From contig JAIVIH010000078.1 in the NCBI GenBank assembly GCA_020200615.1, positions 1-7,048 of the forward strand: DNA of 7,048 bases. The letters are read 5' to 3'. Numbering within the stretch: position 1 is the stretch's first letter; every line of letters starts with the position of its first letter. The position numbers and the translations under genes are program-made. Below are positions 1-7,048 of this stretch, one piece after another. Under the pieces are notes generated by a model that searched no databases, had not been told where the DNA came from, and saw nothing but the letters and a program-made list of their open reading frames with translations. Source of the stretch: Actinomycetota bacterium. Its GTDB lineage: Bacteria; Actinomycetota; Acidimicrobiia; Acidimicrobiales; AC-14.

Positions 1-222
1 GCGGTACGCGGCACGGGCCGCCCCCAGCCAGTCCTCCCAGTCTGTGTGCTCGAGCTCCTCCACCGTCGTCCCGTGCCCCGGCAGCAGGGGTGCCTCGACT
101 GCGAACCCGGCGCGAGCGAAGGCGTCGGCCAGGCCCCGGACGGACTGGAGCGTGCCAGTCAGGCCGTGCAGGACGAGGGCGCCGTCGGGGCGTCGCCCTG
201 CACGCGGGTCCTCAGGACTCAA
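1..222 (-). CDS. Alpha/beta hydrolase (carboxylesterase / monoacylglycerol lipase-like), N-terminal 74 codons, cut by window edge
   Basis: Only the N-terminal third or so is present; the gene continues beyond base 1. The translation has the oxyanion-hole motif LHGLTG (residues about 18-23) after a short basic leader. A LLPGHGTTVEEL stretch (about 46-57) and DWEDWLGAAR (61-70) follow. This is the strand-helix-strand start of serine hydrolases of the Est30 carboxylesterase / monoacylglycerol lipase type, which cleave short ester bonds in the cytoplasm. The nucleophilic GxSxG elbow and the rest of the catalytic triad lie outside the window, so activity cannot be checked. The reading frame is closed by a TGA at 247-249. 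The only usable start before the conserved motif is TTG at 220-222, which overlaps the end of the upstream gene by 11 bases. That suggests translational coupling in a three-gene unit. The exact substrate class is uncertain. Confidence 0.72.
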   Translation of the reverse strand, partial: MSPEDPRAGRRPDGALVLHGLTGTLQSVRGLADAFARAGFAVEAPLLPGHGTTVEELEHTDWEDWLGAARAAYR

Positions 223-730
223 GAGTGCGACTGGCCTGGGCCGACATCACCTGGAAGGCCAGGGTGGCGGCGGTCACCCCGGCGACGGCCTCGTCGAGCC
301 CGACGGTGCCGACGGGCACGCCGTACGCGGCCAGCGCCTCCAGGATGGGGTCCCGCACGACTGGGTCCTCGGCGGTCTCGCGCACGAGCAGGATCGAGGC
401 CGGCGCCCCGAACTCGCCGCGGTACCCGTACGTCGGCTCCTCCACCAGGCGCCCCCAGAGATCGATCTCGCCGACCACCAGGGGAATCGGGGCGACGCAG
501 AGGCCGTAGTTGCGCAGCGTCTCGAGGTCGCGTGCCGCGGAGATGCCGCAGCTACAGGTGACAGCCGGCGCGGGGTGGCCTCCGGCCAGGCAGACGGCGT
601 GCAGCGGCCGGTCGGGCTGCCACTCCACCTGACGCTGGGAGACCGACCGGAGCAGGCGCCGGGGCGACACCTGCCAGTAGCGCCACGCCCGGACGGGCGA
701 AGAATCGCTCCGCCGGTCGACGCCGTCCAA
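212..730 (-). CDS. Conserved hypothetical protein with RAWRYW start and CxCG motif
   Basis: A protein of about 172 residues and unknown function. Visible marks are VRAWRYWQV near the N-terminus (about 13-21), a GGHPAPAVTCSCGISAARD segment (about 50-68) with a CxC pair, and DLWGRLVEE followed by YGYRGEFGAP (about 94-109). This pattern resembles uncharacterised actinobacterial proteins that pair an AWR-W start with an HPAP-CxCG motif. I know that resemblance from memory and have no function for it. The C-terminal half is ordinary soluble alpha/beta sequence without membrane segments. The chosen start is TTG at 728-730, just upstream of the recognisable homology. No ATG or GTG lies close by in frame and the ribosome site is weak, so the start is uncertain. 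It begins 11 bases after the stop of the Cys-rich gene and overlaps the hydrolase start by 11 bases, consistent with one operon. Confidence 0.68.
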   Translation of the reverse strand: MDGVDRRSDSSPVRAWRYWQVSPRRLLRSVSQRQVEWQPDRPLHAVCLAGGHPAPAVTCSCGISAARDLETLRNYGLCVAPIPLVVGEIDLWGRLVEEPTYGYRGEFGAPASILLVRETAEDPVVRDPILEALAAYGVPVGTVGLDEAVAGVTAATLAFQVMSAQASRTLES

Positions 731-741
731 GGGTCGGGGCG

Positions 742-1014
742 TCAGCCCCGGCTTTCCTCGGCGGCCTGTTGCAGCTGGTTCCACTGCCCAGTCTGCGGAA
801 AGCGCGAGTCGTAGGTGCAGGTGGCGTCGTCGTCCTCGGGGTCTTCCGGCACCCAGAGGCTGGAGGCGGCCTCGTAACACGACTGGTGCAGGGTCATGGC
901 CGTGGGGCAGGTGGCGCCCTGGGCGGTGAGCTCGGTGCTGTAGGAGTCCTGCGGGGTGACGACCTGACCGCACACGTCGCAGGTAGCGAAGCCCGTCGCA
1001 TCCGCAAAGAGCAT
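742..1014 (-). CDS. Small Cys-rich (possible zinc-binding) hypothetical protein
   Basis: A 90-residue protein I cannot assign to a named family. It has C12-x2-C15 (TCDVCGQ), C36, H43-x2-C46 (LHQSC) and C66, an arrangement compatible with a zinc-ribbon or treble-clef knuckle. An acidic run (PEDPEDDDA, about 57-65) and a Gln-rich C-terminus follow. Third codon positions are almost all G or C, which supports real coding in this frame rather than in the antisense frame. The ATG at 1012-1014 is chosen because the Cys motif follows closely. A GGAGAT lies upstream, but about 12 bases away, which is long for a Shine-Dalgarno site. The reading frame stays open upstream into sequence antisense to the SCP2 gene, so the true N-terminus may have been lost at a junction near 1014-1030. 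It is the first gene of the minus-strand trio. Confidence 0.6.
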   Translation of the reverse strand: MLFADATGFATCDVCGQVVTPQDSYSTELTAQGATCPTAMTLHQSCYEAASSLWVPEDPEDDDATCTYDSRFPQTGQWNQLQQAAEESRG

Positions 1015-1044
1015 ATCGGTGGCGGGATCTCCATCCCCGCGACC

Positions 1045-1362
1045 GTGCGCATGAACCAGATCGTCACCGACGTCCCCTTCGGTGACGGCTCGATCGAGGC
1101 CAACCTGGACACCAGCGCGGGCGAGTTGGTGATGGACCTGGGTCACCTGGAGGAACCAGACGTGACCGTGACCCTCGACTACGACACGGCGCGCGCCATC
1201 TTCGTGGAGGGAACGGCCCAGGCGGGGATGCAGGCGTTCATGGCTGGCAAGATCCGCGTCGACGGGGATCTGGCCAAGCTGGTGGCCGCCCTCCAGGGGG
1301 TGTCGCCCGACGCCTACGAGGCGTCGGAGATCCAGCGCCGGATCAAGGAGATCACCGCCTGA
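1045..1362 (+). CDS. SCP2 sterol-binding-domain protein, apparently lacking its N-terminal helix
   Basis: About 105 residues from GTG 1045 (103 from ATG 1051). The sequence reads as an SCP2-type lipid-binding domain: TVRMNQIVTDVPFGDG (first strand and turn), EPDVTVTLDYDTARAIFVEG, then MQAFMAGKIRVDGDLAKLVA (about 62-81). It closes with a C-terminal helix EIQRRIKEITA. Such proteins bind lipid or acyl-CoA ligands in a hydrophobic tunnel in the cytoplasm; the ligand here is unknown. Free-standing bacterial members usually carry some 25-30 further residues (a helix) before the first strand. Here the recognisable homology begins near base 1028, and none of the three plus-strand frames upstream supplies that helix. 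The start has no convincing ribosome site. The frame is open back to 769, but that part is antisense to the Cys-rich gene. The gene converges on the kinase gene with a 10-base gap. Confidence 0.7.
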   Translation: MRMNQIVTDVPFGDGSIEANLDTSAGELVMDLGHLEEPDVTVTLDYDTARAIFVEGTAQAGMQAFMAGKIRVDGDLAKLVAALQGVSPDAYEASEIQRRIKEITA

Positions 1363-1373
1363 GTCGAGGCGGT
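1354..1373. terminator. Candidate bidirectional hairpin terminator between convergent SCP2 and kinase genes
   Basis: A perfect 7-bp inverted repeat, ACCGCCT (1354-1360) and AGGCGGT (1367-1373), flanks a 6-base loop. Outer GATC blocks (1350-1353 and 1376-1379) could extend the stem past a two-base bulge. It spans the SCP2 stop (1360-1362) and touches the kinase stop (1373-1375). A hairpin reads the same from both sides, so it could end both convergent transcripts. There is no U-tract, so this is at best a non-canonical terminator, as is frequent in GC-rich actinobacteria. Confidence 0.4.
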
Positions 1374-2965
1374 CAGATCAGGTAGATGTTGACCGAGGTA
1401 CCGCGCTTCACTCTCGAGCCGGCATCCGGCGAGCTGAGGATAACCCTTCCACCGTTGGGCCCGTAGACGTTCCCGAGCTTGAGATCGGAGGCCTCCAGCG
1501 TGGCCTTGGCGTCGGCCTCGGACTTGCCGAGGAGCCTGGGCACTTCCGGCTGGCCCTTGGAGATCACGACCGTGACCGTGGTGGCCCGCTCGACGCTGGT
1601 GCCCCACGGAGGTCGGGTGCCGACCGCCTTGTCGCTGGGCACGTCGTCGCTGAAGACGTCGACCCTGGCCGCCTCGAGACCGGCGTCGGCCAACGCCTGG
1701 GTGGCCTGCTCGAAGCTCATCCCCTCGACCTTGGGGATGGCCCGGGGCTCGGGCCCTTTGGACACGATGAGGTCGACCCGGCTGCCCTTGGGGTGCTTGA
1801 CCCCTTTCGGCGACCAGTCGAGCACGGCGCTGGCGGAGGCCACCTCGCTGTACTGCTCCGTGACCGCGCCCTCGACGAAGCCCGCCTCTTCCAGCCGGGC
1901 GGTGGCTTCGTCGATGGTCAGTCCACTGAGATCGGGAACGTCTACCGGAGTCGCGCCGAGCGACACCACCAACCTGACGACCTTGCCCTCCTTGAGCTTC
2001 ACGTTCGGCGCCGGCGACTGCGTGACCACCTGGCCCTGCTCGGTACCGTCGACGTACTTCTGGGTGACCTCCACGGAAAAGCCGAGGGGCTCGAGGAGAC
2101 GGCGAGCCTCGGACTCAGGGCGGTTCCCCACCTCGGGAACCGCGTGAGAAGGAACCTGGGCCTGAACGAAGGCGAGGGCGCCCGCAATCGTCCCGACGAT
2201 CGCCAGGAGTCCGACCAGCAGGGCCCATGGCCACCGGCGACGACGCCGGCGGGGCTCCTCCTCCAGCACGACGGCGGCCGGCAGGGGCGGCGATGGGATG
2301 ATCGCTGTGGGCGTGAGGATGGGGATCGGATCCGCCGGCGGAGTGGCCGGGCTCGGCGCGTCGGCGACGGTGGGCTCCGAGGCGGCGCCGAAGCCCATTT
2401 CCGTAGGCTCGTCGTCGAAGACCGACTGGGTCTCGTCGAAGACCGACGCACCGGCCAGGGTCAGGGGCTCGGGGGCGGGGAGGTCGAGGGCCACGGTCTG
2501 CAATGCGGCCCCGACGGCCATGGCGTCCGGGCGCTTCTCGGGGTCGGGCTGACCGGCCCGGGCGAGCATGGGCGCCATCGGCCCCAGCTCGTCGGGGACT
2601 TCGAGGGGTCGCTCGAGCCGGCCCAGGATGGTGCCCACCGTCGTGTCGGCCGCGAAGGGCACACGCCCCGTCACCGCTTCGACCAGCACCACGGCCAGCG
2701 AGTACACGTCCGCCTTTCCGTCGAGCGCGATCCCCCGGATCTGCTCGGGCGCGACGTAGCGGGCGGTTCCCAGGACAGCGCCGGAAGGCTCCGTCCACGC
2801 TGCTTCGGCCAAGGCCCGGGCCAGCCCGAAGTCGGCGATGCGCAGCCGGCCTTCATCGTCGAACAGCAGGTTGGCGGGCTTGATGTCGCGATGGACAAGG
2901 CCCCTGCGGTGCGCGTAGTCGAGGCCCCGGGCCGCTTCGAGCCCGACCTCGAGGGCCTGCGACAC
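1373..2965 (-). CDS. PASTA-domain Ser/Thr kinase (PknB/Stk type), body without N-lobe
   Basis: The open frame of 530 codons starts, as written, at GTG 2963-2965, which is probably an internal valine codon. It encodes the C-lobe of a Hanks-type kinase: HRDIKPAN (25-32, catalytic Asp27), DFG (45-47), APE (72-74) and DVYSLAVVLVE (87-96). A Pro-rich linker (about 205-230), a basic stop-transfer run (239-244) and one membrane helix (about 245-268) follow. Four PASTA repeats (about 275-337, 339-404, 406-471, 472-530) complete the protein. In this family PASTA domains face outside and sense peptidoglycan or lipid II, and the kinase controls cell wall growth and division. The glycine loop, the ATP-binding Lys and helix C are missing from this frame. 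The loop is found upstream in another frame (see the entry at 2982-3173), and the Lys segment is nowhere in the window. The product would be an inactive membrane PASTA protein, unless the lesion is an assembly error. Confidence 0.85.
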   Translation of the reverse strand: MSQALEVGLEAARGLDYAHRRGLVHRDIKPANLLFDDEGRLRIADFGLARALAEAAWTEPSGAVLGTARYVAPEQIRGIALDGKADVYSLAVVLVEAVTGRVPFAADTTVGTILGRLERPLEVPDELGPMAPMLARAGQPDPEKRPDAMAVGAALQTVALDLPAPEPLTLAGASVFDETQSVFDDEPTEMGFGAASEPTVADAPSPATPPADPIPILTPTAIIPSPPLPAAVVLEEEPRRRRRRWPWALLVGLLAIVGTIAGALAFVQAQVPSHAVPEVGNRPESEARRLLEPLGFSVEVTQKYVDGTEQGQVVTQSPAPNVKLKEGKVVRLVVSLGATPVDVPDLSGLTIDEATARLEEAGFVEGAVTEQYSEVASASAVLDWSPKGVKHPKGSRVDLIVSKGPEPRAIPKVEGMSFEQATQALADAGLEAARVDVFSDDVPSDKAVGTRPPWGTSVERATTVTVVISKGQPEVPRLLGKSEADAKATLEASDLKLGNVYGPNGGRVILSSPDAGSRVKRGTSVNIYLI

Positions 2966-2970
2966 GGTCA

Positions 2971-3055
2971 GCCGATGGCCGCTAACAGCCGATAGCGACT
3001 GCCCAGGACGCGGCCGATGTGGTCCGCGATGCGGGTGGAAGCCACAGAATAAGGC
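2971..3055. repeat. 85-bp perfect direct repeat, inner copy (B)
   Basis: Identical over 85 bases to 3099-3183, offset 128 bases. In minus-strand sense this copy restates the kinase 5' end (the last bases of the -10 region, GTG start and codons 1-25). It is preceded by the glycine-loop segment instead of the promoter TA. It is followed at once by TGA (2968-2970) in its own frame and by the kinase body in another frame. Flanking bases differ on both sides, so the repeat ends are sharp. Confidence 0.95.
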
Positions 3056-3173
3056 GGCGCACGTCGTCGGCCAGGAAGACGTGGGCGGATGCGCCGGTGC
3101 CGATGGCCGCTAACAGCCGATAGCGACTGCCCAGGACGCGGCCGATGTGGTCCGCGATGCGGGTGGAAGCCAC
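2982..3173 (-). pseudogene. Detached N-terminal fragment of the PASTA kinase (glycine-loop segment), out of frame with the body
   Basis: From GTG 3171-3173 the frame gives a kinase N-terminus: ADHIGRVLGSRYRLLAAIG, then the glycine-rich loop GTGASAHVFLADDVR (about 25-39). This is the expected lead-in to a VAVK-type ATP-lysine strand. Instead, after Arg39 the sequence enters the inner 85-bp repeat copy in a different frame. It reads about 24 nonsense residues and stops at TAG 2982-2984. The kinase body downstream lies in another frame (offset 208 bases from this start, not a multiple of 3). Comparison with the PknB layout suggests about 75 residues (beta-3 Lys, helix C, hinge) are absent between this fragment and the body. 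The start is supported by a TANNNT hexamer 6 bases upstream. It is either a true disrupted gene or a misassembled one. Confidence 0.75.
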
Positions 3174-3183
3174 AGAATAAGGC
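3099..3183. repeat. 85-bp perfect direct repeat, outer copy (A) carrying the authentic kinase start
   Basis: Identical to 2971-3055. This copy keeps the full TANNNT element just upstream and continues in frame into the glycine-rich loop, so it is the original 5' end of the kinase gene. The 43-base spacer (3056-3098) between the copies encodes the 14 loop residues plus one base. The 128-base period is not a multiple of three, which puts the second copy out of frame. Confidence 0.95.
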
Positions 3184-3185
3184 TA
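3174..3185 (-). promoter_or_regulatory. Candidate leaderless -10 element for the kinase gene
   Basis: On the minus strand TAGCCT (3185-3180) fits the TANNNT -10 consensus. Six bases separate it from GTG 3173, so transcription would begin at or next to the start codon. No Shine-Dalgarno sequence lies in front of the GTG. I see no clear -35 box. The same TANNNT-N6-GTG layout occurs at ligA and at the right-edge gene. Confidence 0.5.
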
Positions 3186-3245
3186 CCGTGCCCGCCCTCG
3201 CCGGAGGCGGCATGCTCACCCGAGCGAAGCAGTACGGGCGATGAT

Positions 3246-3249
3246 GGAG
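3246..3249 (+). promoter_or_regulatory. Shine-Dalgarno site of the small exported protein gene
   Basis: GGAG lies 5 bases before ATG 3255-3257. It favours this start over the longer open frame beginning at 3147, whose first 36 codons would cover the kinase promoter and have no membrane-segment character. Confidence 0.6.
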
Positions 3250-3254
3250 CAAGC

Positions 3255-3650
3255 ATGGTGCGAAGACTGATCATGGGCCTGATAGCGGCCGTCGCCATCG
3301 GGGGGATCGTCTACACGTTCTCGGGCCCGACTCAGAGCGACGATCCCGACCGGCCTGCGGCCGTGGAAGGGGTGTCGCCCGCGGGGGGCAACCTCGACCT
3401 GCGTCAGGTCACCATCTCCGCCGACCTCGCCCCCGGATACACCGGTTACCTGACGATGGACGGAGTCGAGGTTCCCGAGGACGATCTCCAGCGGGTCGAC
3501 GCCCTGAACTCGGTGACCCTTCGTCCGCAACCCGACAGCGACTACCGGGAGCTGGAACCCGGACCGCACTGCGCCGGCGTCGTCTACTGGCGCATCGGTG
3601 GCTCCCAGGAAGAGAGCATGTCGCACCGCTGGTGCTTCCGGCTTCACTAG
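3255..3650 (+). CDS. Small membrane-anchored or exported protein of unknown function
   Basis: 131 residues. A basic N-terminus (MVRR) is followed by one hydrophobic segment (about residues 5-22, IMGLIAAVAIGGIVY), typical of a signal anchor. No lipobox cysteine or clear signal-peptidase site is seen. A polar linker (about 23-48) leads into a compact domain rich in predicted strands, with APGYTGYLTMDGVEVPEDDL (59-78), HCAGVVYW (105-112) and HRWCF (125-129). Cys106 and Cys127 could form a disulfide outside the membrane, and the domain ending resembles an Ig or FN3-like strand pair. I know no named family for it. It starts 81 bases from the kinase start, divergently, and is followed by the HIT gene after 26 bases, so those two may be co-transcribed. 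A link to the PASTA kinase or the envelope is plausible from position only. Confidence 0.78.
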   Translation: MVRRLIMGLIAAVAIGGIVYTFSGPTQSDDPDRPAAVEGVSPAGGNLDLRQVTISADLAPGYTGYLTMDGVEVPEDDLQRVDALNSVTLRPQPDSDYRELEPGPHCAGVVYWRIGGSQEESMSHRWCFRLH

Positions 3651-3676
3651 GCCATGAACGGGGCGCCCGGCGGCTC

Positions 3677-4113
3677 ATGACCGACGCCCCTCCCTGTCTC
3701 TTCTGCCGGATCGTCGCGGGCCGGGAGACGGCGGAGATCGTCCTCGACGAGCCCGCAGCCGTGGCCTTCCTGGACTTCCGTCCTCTCTTCCCGGGCCACT
3801 GCCTCCTGGTGCCCCGCGCCCACCACGAGACGCTCGGGGACCTGCCGGCCGAGGACGTGGGCATCCTGTTCGGCACCGCCCAACGACTGGCACGAGTGGT
3901 GGAAGGGGCGATGGAGGCCGAGGGAAGCTTCGTGGCCATCAACAACCGGGTGAGCCAGAGCGTCCCCCACCTTCACGTCCACGTCGTCCCGCGGCGGCGG
4001 AAGGACGGGCTGCGGGGGTTCTTCTGGCCAAGGACGCGCTACCCGAGCGAGGACGCGATGGCGGCCGTCGGCGACCTCCTCCGCGCTGCCCTCAGCGCCG
4101 AACGTCGTACGCC

Positions 4114-4117
<4 letters not shown>
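3677..4117 (+). CDS. HIT (histidine triad) family nucleotide hydrolase/transferase
   Basis: 146 residues, the usual size for a bacterial HIT protein. The signature HLHVHVV is at 98-104 (pattern H-phi-H-phi-H-phi-phi), with His100 the expected nucleophile that forms the nucleotidyl intermediate. The N-terminus has CLFCRIVAGRE (C7-x2-C10), a zinc-binding pair in Hint-like members, then AFLDFRPLFPGHCLLVPRAH (30-49). INNRVSQSVP (88-97) precedes the triad. The C-terminal GFFWPRTRYPSEDA region (about 114-127) is typical of an actinobacterial subgroup. HIT enzymes cleave phosphoramidates or dinucleoside polyphosphates such as AMP conjugates or Ap4A in the cytoplasm; the substrate here cannot be told. 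ATG 3677 is chosen because the homology begins directly after it. The ribosome site is weak, so coupling to the upstream gene is possible. The stop TAG shares CTAG with the stop of the convergent MOSC gene. Confidence 0.93.

Positions 4118-7048
<2,931 letters not shown>

Noticed and set aside
733..752. Hairpin CGGGGC/GCCCCG over the stop of the Cys-rich gene as a terminator
   Set aside because: It lies inside a tightly spaced same-strand gene trio, has only a 6-bp stem and no U-tract. In sequence this GC-rich such short stems are expected by chance.
769..1044. N-terminal extension of the SCP2 gene back to ATG 769
   Set aside because: It is antisense to the Cys-rich gene, which has the better codon pattern and a metal-binding motif. 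The extension has no SCP2-like helix and a low-complexity Gly/Val-rich composition.
1793..2995. Long plus-strand frame opposite the kinase
   Set aside because: It is a shadow of the GC-rich kinase gene: Arg/Gly/His/Asp-rich with no domain or motif, while the minus strand has clear kinase and PASTA signatures.
2971..3183. The 85-bp direct repeat as a phase-variation switch for the kinase
   Set aside because: Recombination between the copies would remove 128 bases and leave the start plus 25 codons followed directly by TGA, so neither arrangement gives a full kinase. The lost N-lobe could not be restored.
2971..3183. CRISPR array or mobile-element terminal repeat
   Set aside because: There are only two copies with one 43-base spacer, and both repeat and spacer are kinase-coding sequence. 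No inverted ends, transposase or target-site duplication are visible.

Overview
The window is clearly GC-rich (about two thirds G+C by eye) with strongly GC-biased third codon positions. It carries an actinobacterial-style gene set: a PASTA-domain Ser/Thr kinase, an NAD-dependent DNA ligase, a histidine-triad (HIT) hydrolase and a small SCP2 sterol-binding-domain protein. Protein style and gene content suggest an Actinomycetota genome, possibly Acidimicrobiia. That placement is an inference from family resemblance, not a measured phylogeny. Coding is dense and no stretch above 300 bases lacks a gene.

Left part (1-1014, minus strand): three tightly packed genes, read right to left. They are a 90-residue Cys-rich protein, a 172-residue protein of unknown function with a CxCG motif, and the first 74 codons of an alpha/beta hydrolase that runs off the window. 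Immediately to their right, on the plus strand, is an SCP2-domain gene (about 1045-1362) that seems to lack its usual N-terminal helix. The join between the two blocks (about 1014-1030) looks like a rearrangement or assembly breakpoint.

Middle part (1373-3254, minus strand): a membrane-anchored Ser/Thr kinase with four extracellular PASTA domains. Its start is damaged. A perfect 85-bp direct repeat (3099-3183 and 2971-3055) carries the start codon and first 25 codons twice. The glycine-rich-loop segment lies between the copies, and roughly 75 codons of the kinase N-lobe, including the expected ATP-binding lysine, are absent. The gene as written cannot encode an intact kinase.

Right part: divergent from the kinase are a small membrane-anchored exported protein (3255-3650) and a HIT-family protein (3677-4117). 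Converging on these is a two-gene minus-strand unit, ligA followed by a YiiM-like MOSC-domain gene, translationally coupled through a TTGA overlap. The HIT and MOSC genes end in the same CTAG. At the right edge, divergent from ligA, begins a putative membrane protein (6899 onward).

Three genes (kinase, ligA and the right-edge gene) each have a TANNNT hexamer exactly 6 nt before a GTG start, the layout expected of leaderless actinobacterial transcripts. This supports the start choices and places the authentic kinase start in the outer repeat copy. I see no RNA gene, CRISPR array, insertion sequence or evident defence system. The most unusual feature is the broken kinase start, which may be an assembly error.
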